Shown here piece after piece: positions 27,950-37,062 of a stretch of 64,000 nt of DNA (its first letter is position 1; every line of letters begins with the position of its first letter). Origin of the DNA: Neobacillus sp. WH10 (GTDB lineage Bacteria > Bacillota > Bacilli > Bacillales > Cytobacillaceae); assembly GCF_030123405.1 (NCBI RefSeq), contig NZ_CP126110.1, positions 3,162,001 through 3,226,000 on the forward strand, read 5' to 3'. The position numbers and the translations under genes were made by a program. A model generated the notes under the pieces. That model worked only from the letters and a program-made list of their open reading frames with translations, did not search any database and had not been told where the DNA came from.

Positions 27950-28338
27950 TAATTTCATGATTAATTAGAATTATCTTATTATAAATTACTAGTTTCGTTA
28001 GAAAGGCATTTTATATGAAAAATGAAGGACAAATACTCATAAATTGATCATTTATGTTCCCTGAGATAAATCCAGCGACCTATTTTAAGGAGAAAAATAG
28101 GTAAAGAAAGAACTATTAAAAACGGGACTTGTCTCCCAGTGCATTAAAGCTTAGGAACGCAGGAAAATCCCTGCAAGCATATAACAAGCCACTCTGCATA
28201 AAAGCGGGTGACTGACCTAATTCGAGCGTAAACTCAAATAACATTAAAGTCCTAGATATATATTTTGATTTAAAAAGGAATATAAGGAAAATATTCTTAT
28301 TAGTCTAATATATTTTAAAATAGAAAGGAGATGATTTT
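27950..28338. other. Intergenic 0.39 kb with hairpins
   Basis: Two small hairpins are visible: CCTATTTT/AAAAATAGG (28079-28101) and GCAGG/CCTGC (about 28160-28176). The second follows GGGACTTGTCTCCCAGTG, which resembles a word at about 21788-21810 (minus strand, GGGTCTGTCCCCCAGTG). No gene was seen. It includes the promoter region of the sulfite-oxidase-like gene. Confidence 0.4.
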
Positions 28339-29406
28339 TTGTATCAAAGTGATCGTATTATTAAAGAAAAGCCGCACCTGATCACACGTAGTTTATATCC
28401 AGAAAACCAGGAGACTCCTATTCACTTTCTAAAAGAAAATGTAACTCCAAGTCCATTAACATTTCGAAGAAATCATTTTCCATATCCTTCGATTTCGATT
28501 CAGACTTACTTTCTAACCATCACAGGTCATGTAAAAACCCCTGTTACTTTACATTACAATCAAATCATCTCTATGCCCTCCCGAACCGTGACCTCCATAA
28601 TAGAATGTTCCGGAAACAAGCGTGCTTATTTCGAGCCAAAGGTATTTGGTGAACAATGGACAGAGGGAGCAATAAGCCAAGGCGTATGGAAGGGGGTACC
28701 GCTATCTCATCTCCTATCCTTCACTGGAATCAATGCCGGAGCACGTGAAGTCGTTTTTCTAGGGGGGGATTTCGGACTTAAGAACGGAGAGTACGTTCAT
28801 TTTGAAAGAAGTCTTCCGCTTGAAAAAGCGTTAGATCCTAATGTAATTGTCGCATGGGAACATAATCAGAAACTGCTTAGTCCAAAACACGGTTTTCCAT
28901 TTCGATTAATTGTTCCAGGCTGGTATGGGATGGCATCAGTGAAATGGTTAAAAACAATACGTGTATTGAATCATCATTTTACCGGTCCTTTCCAGTCAGA
29001 TGACTATGTCTATTATCCTCATAAGGATCAAGATAAAGATTCATTTCCTGTGACTACTAACCGTGTTAATTCCATCATTCAACAACCGCGTGACCTGCAA
29101 ATCCTAAAACCTGGAATACATGAGATAGCTGGTTTAGCTTGGACAGGCGAAGGCGTAATTACTTCTGTTGAGATCAGTTTTGATAATGGAGAAACGTGGA
29201 AAACCGTACACCTTCATGACACACCTCTAAAATATCAATGGGTGAAGTGGTCTTTTTCCTATGTTTTCGAAAAAAATCACGAGTACAACATCATGGTACG
29301 TGCCTTTGATTCATTTGGCCGATCACAACCTGATAAAGCATTCTGGAATCATAATGGATACGGATATAATGAAGTTTCAATGGTTAAGATACAAATAGAA
29401 AAATAG
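28339..29406 (+). CDS. Sulfite-oxidase-like molybdopterin protein
   Basis: 355 residues. An oxidoreductase molybdopterin domain (about 50-215) with the Mo-ligating Cys in ECSGNKR and the loop HGFPFRLIVPGWYG is followed by the Mo-co dimerisation domain (about 235-350, EISFDNGETWKT). This matches sulfite oxidase family enzymes. No signal peptide or heme domain is seen, so it is a cytoplasmic SUOX-like reductase or oxidase with unknown substrate. The start is a TTG with GAAAGGAG about ten bases upstream. It stands alone, with no cofactor genes nearby. Confidence 0.88.
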   Translation: MYQSDRIIKEKPHLITRSLYPENQETPIHFLKENVTPSPLTFRRNHFPYPSISIQTYFLTITGHVKTPVTLHYNQIISMPSRTVTSIIECSGNKRAYFEPKVFGEQWTEGAISQGVWKGVPLSHLLSFTGINAGAREVVFLGGDFGLKNGEYVHFERSLPLEKALDPNVIVAWEHNQKLLSPKHGFPFRLIVPGWYGMASVKWLKTIRVLNHHFTGPFQSDDYVYYPHKDQDKDSFPVTTNRVNSIIQQPRDLQILKPGIHEIAGLAWTGEGVITSVEISFDNGETWKTVHLHDTPLKYQWVKWSFSYVFEKNHEYNIMVRAFDSFGRSQPDKAFWNHNGYGYNEVSMVKIQIEK

Positions 29407-29566
29407 CTTTCGTTTCTATGTCAATCCATTATTTTACAATGGTGATAATTAACGGGCACCAAAGACACCACGGTGTTTTTTTGTTTGTAAAACTATAAAG
29501 GAATAATGAAAAAAATTGTACTTTTACACTCGAATGGGAAAAATTAATTTGAGGAGGTGTTTGTGC

Positions 29567-29770
29567 ATGAAAAATAAGGAAAATGAAGCGATTGAGGCAA
29601 ATCAAAAAATGGATGATTTTTTTTATGAATCTGGATACAGGAACATGAAAGGAGATTCTGATATAGAAACTGCAAATCTCGAAATCCAGGAGCAGTTTTA
29701 TGGAACTGACAAAGAAGACCATTCTCTTCCTTTTCATGTTGATATCAACAATCCCCCCATAAAAAAGTAA
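29567..29770 (+). CDS. Small acidic hypothetical protein, 67 residues
   Basis: GAGGAGGTG lies seven bases before the ATG at 29567. The protein is hydrophilic and rich in Glu and Asp (KMDDFFYESGYRN). It has a remote resemblance to the DUF4025/YozQ small proteins, which I cannot confirm. A terminator follows directly. Confidence 0.6.
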   Translation: MKNKENEAIEANQKMDDFFYESGYRNMKGDSDIETANLEIQEQFYGTDKEDHSLPFHVDINNPPIKK

Positions 29771-29812
29771 AAAAAAGCCTTTTTTGTGCTCTTTTGCATA
29801 AAAAAGGCTTTC
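29771..29812 (+). terminator. Terminator after 29567-29770 gene
   Basis: Arms AAAGCCTTTTTT and AAAAAAGGCTTT around a 14-base loop; the tail is TCCATTTT. Confidence 0.75.
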
Positions 29813-29934
29813 CATTTTGGCGATTCTAGATGATTGAGAAACTCCAGCTCCATTGAAATTTCGAAAAACATTTTCTTATTCCTTTGGTATATTCTGCGTT
29901 CTAATCACTATATCAAGAAAAAAATACCCATCCA

Positions 29935-31209
29935 TTATTTTTCCAGCATTAATTTTAAAATGAGTTCATCTGTTTGATGTGTACCTTCGTTTCCAAGTTT
30001 GCAGAAGCTTTCAATACTTTTTTCTACATCATCGTGAATAAACCCGTCAGTTGATTTTATTTCTTGATGATTAAGTGCTAATAGAGCTGACTGGACAGCA
30101 ACATTTGAACACGTTGAGACCTTCATGGCACAACCGGCCTTAGCCCCATCGCAAATCATTCCTGATACGTTGCCAATTGTATTTTGAATCGCTGCCTTAA
30201 TTTGCTGAAGACCTCCATTTAGTAAATAAACAATCGCTCCACTCGCCCCCATCCCGGCAGCGGTTACACCGCATAATGCAGAAAGACGGCCAAAATTAGA
30301 TTTGATATGAATGGTTATTAGATGGCTAAGGGCAACAGCTCGAATCATCCTTTCCTCGGATACTTGCAGCTTTTCGGCTGCGGCAACAACAGGAAGTGTA
30401 ACAGCAATACCCTGATTTCCACTCCCGGTATTCGCCATCACAGGAAGTGTTGAACCTGCCATTCTCGCATCTGAACCTGCGGCGGCAAGGGACATTGCCG
30501 CAGTGGCCAAATCATCAGATAGAATTCCTTTTTTTACATTTACTTTTATCGTTTTTCCAACATTTAAACCATAATCTCCAGAAAGCCCTTCTAATCCTAT
30601 AATTTTATTTAATTCGATACTCTTTCTTACAAGAGCTAAATCGTTAAGATCAGCAGTTAACACCCATTCATATATTTCATCAATTGTCAGGGCTTCCAAT
30701 TCCTCTTCATCGGTTTGGATTCCGATATTCTCACATCCGCCAAGATACACAGCATTCCCATCTACTTCGATTAAGGTGATATTGCTATGATTATCAGAAA
30801 TTACCACCCTAGAGGTCTTCTGATCTGTTTCTACAATGACTTCAATATAAAGTCTTTTTGGTGTTTCCGCTTGACCGGCAGTTACTTTACCTGCTTCAAT
30901 GAGATTTAATGCCGTCCGTTCATCCTTTTTAGTGAGCCCATCTAAAATTTCCAATTTTTTATTTGGATTTCCAGCAACCGCTCCAAGGGCAGCTGCGAAT
31001 TCAAGACCTTTTGCCGACATTCCTGGAATCCCAACTGATTTTGCATTTTTAATAATATTTCCGCTTGCTTTAACACTTATTGCCTGAATTTGACCACTTG
31101 CATTACTCTTTGCCGTTGCTGCTGCCAATGCAATTGCAACTGGCTCTGTACAACCAAGTGCAATTACTAATTCTTTTTCTAAAACGGCCAATATTTTGTG
31201 CTTCCCCAT
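29935..31209 (-). CDS. L-cysteine desulfidase / serine dehydratase alpha family (UPF0597, YhaM-like)
   Basis: 424 residues. LGCTEPVAIALAAA near the start contains a conserved Cys, and C-terminal cysteines in GMICDGAKAGCAMKVSTC complete a probable [4Fe-4S] site. Members cleave L-cysteine or L-serine to pyruvate; which one cannot be decided here. The start at 31209 follows AGGGGGC; a start 12 codons upstream has no ribosome site. It is monocistronic on the minus strand. Confidence 0.85.
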   Translation of the reverse strand: MGKHKILAVLEKELVIALGCTEPVAIALAAATAKSNASGQIQAISVKASGNIIKNAKSVGIPGMSAKGLEFAAALGAVAGNPNKKLEILDGLTKKDERTALNLIEAGKVTAGQAETPKRLYIEVIVETDQKTSRVVISDNHSNITLIEVDGNAVYLGGCENIGIQTDEEELEALTIDEIYEWVLTADLNDLALVRKSIELNKIIGLEGLSGDYGLNVGKTIKVNVKKGILSDDLATAAMSLAAAGSDARMAGSTLPVMANTGSGNQGIAVTLPVVAAAEKLQVSEERMIRAVALSHLITIHIKSNFGRLSALCGVTAAGMGASGAIVYLLNGGLQQIKAAIQNTIGNVSGMICDGAKAGCAMKVSTCSNVAVQSALLALNHQEIKSTDGFIHDDVEKSIESFCKLGNEGTHQTDELILKLMLEK

Positions 31210-31390
31210 TTCGAGCCCCCTGCTAAAAGATAACGTTTCTAACATTTTATCATAATAGTACCTTAGTTTTTTAGTCTTTTCTTTGATTAATATATGATCC
31301 TTGATTCTTAAACTTTTATGAAAAAATGTTATACTTGCTTGGGATATTCATACTTAACAAAGCAAGATTAACATCTTAGGAGAGTGTTTT

Positions 31391-32173
31391 ATGAACTACA
31401 AGGTTGTCATCTTAGATATAGACGGTACCATCCTTCCACATGGAAAATCAATTAGTCATCCCACAAAACATGCGATCCAGCAGTTACGGGATAACAATAT
31501 AAAAGTTGTAATTGCTACGGGGAGAGCCCCTTATTTTTCAGAGTCAATTATTGAGGAAACAGGAGTAGACTCTATGGTCTTTTTTAATGGTGCCTATGTC
31601 TACCATGAAGGAAAAGAGATTTACAAGAGCGCAATTGAGAAACATGTATTAAATAAGATACATCTTTTGTCTAATGATTATCATCATCCACTTACTTTTT
31701 TAGGTGGTAGGAGCTTTAAAGCTACTGATTTGAGCCATCCATTCGTATTGGAGGCGTATCTCCAAAATCCATGGAAGCCTGAACTTGCGCCGCCTCAATT
31801 TTGGATGGAACAAGATATTTATCAATTGTTCCTTCATTGTGATGTAGAGGAAGAGGTAACCTACCAATCAAAGATTCCGGAATTAGATTTCAGAAGGTGG
31901 ACCTCTACCGGAGCTAGAACATGTGATGTGAATTTAACCAAATCAAACAAAGCAGTGGGTCTTACAAAATTATTAGAAAAACTCGGCATTGCTCCCGATG
32001 AAGCTGTTGCATTTGGGGATGGTCTGAATGATATTGAAATGCTTTCTTTTGTAGGAATGGGAATAGCCATGGGGTCTGCCCTTGATAAAGTGAAACAAGC
32101 AGCCAATATGGTAACACTCTCCGCTGAAGAAGATGGAGTACGATACGGTTTAGAACGAATTGGTTTAATTTAA
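31391..32173 (+). CDS. Cof-type HAD-IIB phosphatase
   Basis: 260 residues. The HAD nucleophile pair D9-I-D11-G-T is at the start, ATGRAP is motif II, a Lys in TKSNKAVGL is motif III, and GDGLNDIEML is motif IV with the Mg-binding Asp. The cap is of C2B type. It dephosphorylates sugar phosphates, flavin precursors or similar small molecules. GGAGAG precedes the ATG. A dead N-terminal stub of another such enzyme lies at 63855. Confidence 0.92.
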   Translation: MNYKVVILDIDGTILPHGKSISHPTKHAIQQLRDNNIKVVIATGRAPYFSESIIEETGVDSMVFFNGAYVYHEGKEIYKSAIEKHVLNKIHLLSNDYHHPLTFLGGRSFKATDLSHPFVLEAYLQNPWKPELAPPQFWMEQDIYQLFLHCDVEEEVTYQSKIPELDFRRWTSTGARTCDVNLTKSNKAVGLTKLLEKLGIAPDEAVAFGDGLNDIEMLSFVGMGIAMGSALDKVKQAANMVTLSAEEDGVRYGLERIGLI

Positions 32174-32383
32174 CTTATCGGCATTTCCAAAACAAAAAAA
32201 GGGGTCATAAAATCAAAAAGAAAACACAAAATAAATAGTAGCTAATCGGCACATATTAAATAAAAAGGTTTATTAATCATTGGATTTTCCTACATTAAGA
32301 ACGAATTTCTGAGATGTAATTTTCTATTTCAAGTAGTAAGTATTGGAAGATATTCATGATTAAAACATTGAGGATGAATCGTA

Positions 32384-33094
32384 ATGGAAGAGGTAGTTTA
32401 TACAATACTCCGCACAGTCGTATCCATTTTAATCTTAATGACTTGTTTTTTATGGTTTGGAAAACAAATCAACTCACATATTAACCTTTATAATTTTGCA
32501 TTTTCAATTACCTTAGGTTCTTTTATTGCCAACATGGGATTTGATCTAAAATTAAAATTTTTACCTATGCTCACTGCTTTTTTAACACTAATTCTGCTCT
32601 TTTTTTCATTTTCTCTTATTTCTTCCAATAATAGGATATTCCGAAAATGGTTATCGGGTAGGCCAACTGTTATCATTGATAAGGGAAAAATCCTCGATTG
32701 TAACATGAAAAAAATTAGGTATACCCTTGATGATTTAAATCAACAGCTAAGAGAATTGGGAATATTCGATATAATTGAAGTGGAGTTTGCCATATTGGAA
32801 GTGAGCGGAAAGTTATCTGTAATGAAGAAGACAAAATATCAAAATACGACGAAACAAGATTTTAATCCTACTATAAAAAATAATGATGTAACCATTCCGA
32901 AAGAGCTCATCATGAATGGAAAAATGATCGAAAAGAATTTTAATGCTGATTATTCCAATAATTGGATCATTAACCAATTAAATCAAAGAAACCTAGAGCT
33001 TAATGATGTTCAATATGCCGTCATTTCCTCTACAGGTACTTTATTTATTGATATATATCATGATAAATTAACCTCGGCTATCGATCTTGAATAG
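32384..33094 (+). CDS. DUF421 membrane protein (YetF/YdfR-like)
   Basis: 236 residues with three N-terminal membrane helices (about 8-85), then a cytoplasmic domain with RPTVIIDKGKILDCNMKK and LRELGIFDIIEVEFAILEVSGKLSV, typical of DUF421. A C-terminal extension resembles the second YetF repeat. In Bacillus several such proteins serve in spore or membrane stress, mostly unexplained. AGGA lies before the ATG. Confidence 0.88.
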   Translation: MEEVVYTILRTVVSILILMTCFLWFGKQINSHINLYNFAFSITLGSFIANMGFDLKLKFLPMLTAFLTLILLFFSFSLISSNNRIFRKWLSGRPTVIIDKGKILDCNMKKIRYTLDDLNQQLRELGIFDIIEVEFAILEVSGKLSVMKKTKYQNTTKQDFNPTIKNNDVTIPKELIMNGKMIEKNFNADYSNNWIINQLNQRNLELNDVQYAVISSTGTLFIDIYHDKLTSAIDLE

Positions 33095-33189
33095 AAACTG
33101 TTTTCAATTACCGCAATCACATAAATTTATTAAGGATACTTAGACAAAAAGTTAACGCTAGATTTCTCCAACAAAGATAGCTAAACCAG

Positions 33190-33223
33190 AAAAAGGACAG
33201 TGAGTCCGATCATCACAGTCCTT
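33190..33223 (-). terminator. Terminator after pspA
   Basis: Arms AAGGACTGTGA and TCACTGTCCTT around GATCGGAC; five T follow on the minus strand. It lies eight bases from the pspA stop. Confidence 0.85.
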
Positions 33224-33230
33224 CCAAGTT

Positions 33231-33890
33231 TTATTCTTTTATTAGGTTTACTGATTTGCTATCCTGACTGGTCATTTCCTTTTCTATCTGCGCTAATTTT
33301 GCATCAATTGTGCTGCGGTAGAAGGAACTGTTCACCTTCTGTTCTAATCGGTCAAGATAGTTTTCAATGTCCTTAAACTTTGAATTAGATTGTGGTGAGT
33401 ATGAATCAGATTCTAATACTTGGTTCATGCCGAGGTAAGCTCGTGTTACATTTTCTCGACCCATTAATTCCATCCGACGAAGATGCATATCCTTTAATTT
33501 ATGTTTCATTTCTTCATGTTTTCTTTCTAATTCACTTACCTGTTCGGATACTTGTGCTAGTGAAGCGTTTAGGCGCTGCGCACGCTCTGAATATTGCTGA
33601 TGCTCTGCTGTTGCGAATTGGCAGAGCTCTTCTTCCCCTGCTTTTAAGGCAATTTCAGCTTGGTACTTTCTTTTTTCGGCTACTTCCATTGCCAGGCTAT
33701 ACTCTCTTGCGAATTCATCCTTTAATTGTAATTGACGTTCAATTAATTTACCAACCTTTGCCGTTTCCTGCTCACATTGGCGGAGGTATTGATTGAGCTT
33801 ACCAATCGGATTTTGTTTTTCTTTTTGATGAAGAGTTTCATTTAAATCAGCAATGATGATATCTTTTATTCTTGTAAATAGGTTTGTCAT
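33231..33890 (-). CDS. pspA: Phage shock protein A (PspA/IM30) family
   Basis: 219 residues, almost all coiled coil. It begins MTNLFTRIKDIIIADLNETL (amphipathic helix that binds membrane), has long heptad helices with QYSERAQRLNASLAQVSEQV, and ends with a short helix. PspA polymerises on stressed membranes. AAGGAG lies upstream. It is the second gene of a two-gene operon, 23 bases after a small membrane protein gene, and ends at a strong terminator. Confidence 0.92.
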   Translation of the reverse strand: MTNLFTRIKDIIIADLNETLHQKEKQNPIGKLNQYLRQCEQETAKVGKLIERQLQLKDEFAREYSLAMEVAEKRKYQAEIALKAGEEELCQFATAEHQQYSERAQRLNASLAQVSEQVSELERKHEEMKHKLKDMHLRRMELMGRENVTRAYLGMNQVLESDSYSPQSNSKFKDIENYLDRLEQKVNSSFYRSTIDAKLAQIEKEMTSQDSKSVNLIKE

Positions 33891-33913
33891 GTTAAAATTC
33901 TCCTTATTAATTA

Positions 33914-34258
33914 TTATTTTGTTAGTTCATTCCATTGTTTTTCAAAACTTACAAACGGATCCTTTTCATTTTTCGGAGCAGCCTCTTTGTTTTTGTTCCA
34001 ATTTTTATAAACGAGATAGAGTACATAAGCAGCACCCACTCCAATAAGAGCTGGTATTTGGAAGATCGTTGCTGAAAGTACCATTAAGCCGATGATAATT
34101 AACCCTATTTTCCTACCTGTTGATTCCGTCTTTAAAAACTGTTTAAAAATGAAATATAGAATCGCCAGACTAATAAGTAATCCAACCATGGGGCCAATCG
34201 TTTCGACTAAGATGATTGCTGCAAGGCCCCCAGCTAAAAGTAAACCAAATTTTTTCAT
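33914..34258 (-). CDS. Small membrane protein, partner of PspA
   Basis: 114 residues. Three hydrophobic stretches (about 5-20, 24-42 and 50-84) precede a charged cytoplasmic tail (NWNKNKEAAPKNEKDPFVSFEKQW). The position just ahead of pspA is like that of LiaI to LiaH in B. subtilis, so it may recruit PspA to the membrane (inference). AAGGAGG precedes the ATG. No homology to LiaI is evident beyond size and layout. Confidence 0.7.
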   Translation of the reverse strand: MKKFGLLLAGGLAAIILVETIGPMVGLLISLAILYFIFKQFLKTESTGRKIGLIIIGLMVLSATIFQIPALIGVGAAYVLYLVYKNWNKNKEAAPKNEKDPFVSFEKQWNELTK

Positions 34259-34317
34259 TTTATTTTTCCTCCTTTATTTTGCTAATCAATTGGTTTTCCA
34301 TATCTTGATTACATCTT

Positions 34318-34342
34318 ACCTTTTTTCTACAAGTTTCATAAT
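34318..34342 (-). promoter_or_regulatory. Possible ECF-sigma promoter of the pspA operon
   Basis: TGAAACTT on the minus strand (-35 like sigma-W, about 34331-34338) lies about 75 bases before the ATG. No clear CGTA -10 follows at the usual distance, so the call is weak. Confidence 0.25.
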
Positions 34343-34471
34343 TGCGCTTGAGCTTGATTTTTCTATCGGACCTAAGACGTAGCTGATGCGGGACTAACAA
34401 ACTGTGAGTGGTTCCAGTGACAACATAGAAAAAGGACCATCCCTAATTGGTTAGTCCTTGACTTAAATATA

Positions 34472-35281
34472 TTAGATTACATTGCTAATTCCAGAAACGA
34501 TGGAAGAAACGATATGCCTTGAATCCCATTGTCCTTCGGAAAAAGCCACAATTGGGTATTTTTTCGGAAAGATCTTTTGATCAATTTCCTCGATCGAGTG
34601 CCCTTCCTTGTAAAGATGTCCCACTTCACCGGATAGATTCTCAAGATAATCTAACTTTTGCTTCATCATGCTTTTTCCATTTTGGATGTATCCAGCATGA
34701 GAGCAAAACAGCGCTTGAAAATCATAGGTAAGCAGCCTGCGAATGGAATCAATAATGACGGGAATAGATTCACTTTCCATAATGACTTTCGTTTTCTTAG
34801 TTACGAATAAATCACCTGAAAACAATCGGCCTCTTTCTACATCAAGAAGAGCAACATGATCATCAGCATGGCCTGGTGTATAGATGACTTTCCATTCTTG
34901 ACTGCGTGATTGAATCACCTCTTTAAGTGGCAAGGCATTAAACTCTGACCGCACTCCCCAGGTAATTTGGCGATACTTTGGATAGGGACAAGGTTCGGCA
35001 CAAATACTAATACCATTTGGATGTACAAAGATTGGAACATTTTTGTACTTCTGAATCCATGGTGCTAAACCAGAATGATCCTCATGGCTATGAGTCAATG
35101 CTACCAACTCAAAGCTTAGTTTCTCATAATAAGGAATGAGATTCGTTTCCAGACGCTGTGGGCCTGTATCAATTAACATTCCATCAACTAAAAAAGAATA
35201 AACTGTTCCTAATATAATTCCCGAACTTTTAATATCCCCCTTTAAACACATTACATCTTCTTTGTTAAATACTTGTATCAT
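34472..35281 (-). CDS. MBL-fold metallo-hydrolase
   Basis: 269 residues. THSHEDHSG is the zinc motif, TPGHADDHVAL and FSGDLF supply further metal ligands, and FCSHAGY the last His. It is a glyoxalase-II-like or general MBL hydrolase of unknown substrate. The start is uncertain. AAGGAG sits 5 bases before an out-of-frame ATG (35289-35291) that opens an 8-codon frame overlapping this start, whereas the in-frame ATG at 35279-35281 is 15 bases away. An in-frame ATG ten codons downstream is also possible. Confidence 0.88.
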   Translation of the reverse strand: MIQVFNKEDVMCLKGDIKSSGIILGTVYSFLVDGMLIDTGPQRLETNLIPYYEKLSFELVALTHSHEDHSGLAPWIQKYKNVPIFVHPNGISICAEPCPYPKYRQITWGVRSEFNALPLKEVIQSRSQEWKVIYTPGHADDHVALLDVERGRLFSGDLFVTKKTKVIMESESIPVIIDSIRRLLTYDFQALFCSHAGYIQNGKSMMKQKLDYLENLSGEVGHLYKEGHSIEEIDQKIFPKKYPIVAFSEGQWDSRHIVSSIVSGISNVI

Positions 35282-35459
35282 GATCGTTCATGTTCACTCC
35301 TTTTTCATGGATTAACCTCGAGGAATTTACCCGTCACCTTGGGCTAGCGGCTGGATGAAATTGGACATATTATCCGTTTTAATTTTCAGAATTATCAATT
35401 TAATGGTATACGAAAATGAATGAATAATCAATCATTCAATCAGATCCATTTTCTAAGTA

Positions 35460-35690
35460 CCGGTTTGGCAATTGTGAAGAATCCCACCGTAATGACTTCT
35501 GTTCGCAACAGGGTTTTTTTCTTGCAATATCGTTTCGGGTCCTAATCATCCGTATTGAGTATCGTTCTCCCGATTTCTTATTCGAAGTGGGCTCCAATAA
35601 TCCCGATTGACGATCATTTTTTTCTTCCTAGTTTGTTTCGGGTTCAATAACGTCTATAGTGACCCGGTCTATCACTAGAAAAGAGATTCT
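35460..35690. repeat. Degenerate tandem repeat of about 50 bases
   Basis: Three similar units follow one another. They are recognised by GTTTCGGGTCCTAATCATCC (35525-35545), GTGGGCTCCAATAATCCC (about 35587) and TTTCGGGTTCAATAACGTC (about 35637), each followed by an ATTGA or ATAGTGA and a T-rich part. A similar array lies near 60470-60580. They do not code. I take them as a dispersed intergenic repeat of this genus. Confidence 0.5.
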
Positions 35691-35792
35691 CTTTTTCTAT
35701 GTAATAAAACTGTAATACTAATCTATTGTTCAAATTCATAGAAATAGAAACTAATAAGAGATTCATGAGAATCAATTAGGAGGAATAGAACA

Positions 35793-36395
35793 ATGAAAAA
35801 ACTAATTGCCATATTAACAGTACTAGCAACACTCTTATTTGCATCCCCAACTTTTGCTTATACCGTTAAAAGTGGGGACACGATGACAAAGATTGCCAAA
35901 GAAAACAATCTAACTTTACAAGAATTATCAAGGCTTAACCCGCAAATTGAAAATCTTGATTTGATCTTTGTTGGTCAAACTGTTCATACAAATAATCCTG
36001 AACCGGAACCGGCAAAACCAGAAATAATTGTAGGATACTCTGAGTACGAAATAGACCTGCTGGCCAGATTGGTTCGCGCTGAAGCTGAGAGTGAACCTTA
36101 TCAAGGAAAAATTGCAGTGGCCTGTGTAGTCTTAAATAGAGTAGATAGCCCATCCTTCCCTAATACGATAAAAGAGGTCATTTATGAAAAGGGGCAATTT
36201 CAGCCGGTTCAGAATGGTCAAGTTAATAAACCTGCTGATGAGGATTCTATTAAAGCCGTACACGCAGCAATAAAAGAAAACCGAAATTTTGCAGCAGGGT
36301 CGTTATTCTTCTATAATCCAGCCATTGCTACTAGTCGTTGGCTCGATTCCAGAGAAACAACTGTCGTCATTGGTAATCATGTTTTTAAACAATAG
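35793..36395 (+). CDS. Cell wall hydrolase: LysM plus SleB-type catalytic domain
   Basis: 200 residues. A signal peptide (1-22, TFA) is followed by one LysM (23-66, YTVKSGDTMTKIAKENN), a Pro-Glu linker, and a Hydrolase_2 domain (about 85-200, LLARLVRAEAESEPYQGKIAVACVVLNR with the catalytic Glu, FFYNPAIATS). The layout is that of SleB/CwlJ/YkvT enzymes that open spore cortex peptidoglycan. AGGAGG precedes the ATG. It shows a sporulating host. Confidence 0.93.
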   Translation: MKKLIAILTVLATLLFASPTFAYTVKSGDTMTKIAKENNLTLQELSRLNPQIENLDLIFVGQTVHTNNPEPEPAKPEIIVGYSEYEIDLLARLVRAEAESEPYQGKIAVACVVLNRVDSPSFPNTIKEVIYEKGQFQPVQNGQVNKPADEDSIKAVHAAIKENRNFAAGSLFFYNPAIATSRWLDSRETTVVIGNHVFKQ

Positions 36396-36672
36396 GTTCT
36401 GTACAATTAAGAAAAAAGATAAGCCCTTCCTAGAAAAATATCTCGGTAGCTTGATTTCTCTACCATAATTTACAGCACATATTTTACCCTTTGTATAACT
36501 AAATCAATTGTAAATCGCGTGAAAAATCTGTAAATATACAGTTAGAAATATGACAGAAAATTAATGATACGGTTACGTAGTGTTAAGATATGGAAAATCG
36601 GCTCTTTTTTTCCTCGGAAGCTTGTATGATACTACTGTAATAAAAATTTCAAGCGATCAAGGAGGAATAATA

Positions 36673-36837
36673 ATGAAAGCTTTAAAGAAGTGGTTATTTG
36701 CTTTGACGTCAGCATTGATGGTACTTGGAGCTGCAGCTGCATGCTCTAACACTAGTACGGAAACGGATGATACGAAAACAGAACAAACTGATGATGGTTC
36801 TCAAACTGATGATAATTCTAGTGAGTCTGGTCAATAA
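36673..36837 (+). CDS. Small putative lipoprotein, 54 residues
   Basis: AAGGAGG lies nine bases before the ATG. A hydrophobic signal (7-19) ends in AAAC-20, an acceptable lipobox, followed by a low-complexity tail of Thr, Asp, Gln and Ser. It would be anchored outside the membrane with a flexible acidic tail. No known family. Confidence 0.65.
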   Translation: MKALKKWLFALTSALMVLGAAAACSNTSTETDDTKTEQTDDGSQTDDNSSESGQ

Positions 36838-37019
36838 CTTTTCACGTTAGAATGAATATCTTCAAGTTCAACATGAACATTAAAATAGTCCTTCCAAATT
36901 TTTTTCTAACCGTTTAATAGATACTATTTTTTATAAATAACAGGTTAGAAAAACAGGAGCCGTGTTCCAATACGCAGTTTTTACAATGAATTATTTTGCC
37001 TAGACAAACACATCATTCT

Positions 37020-37054
37020 CTCCCATACATAGGCTATTTTAAAATGTCTGGGAG
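37020..37054 (+). promoter_or_regulatory. Hairpin covering the ribosome site of the Gate-family permease
   Basis: Arms CTCCCATACAT (37020-37030) and ATGTCTGGGAG (37044-37054) pair at 10 of 11 positions. The 3' arm contains the Shine-Dalgarno GGGAGG of the gene at 37063. Folding would block translation; an unwinding signal is not visible. Confidence 0.5.
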
Positions 37055-37062
37055 GTTTGTTT

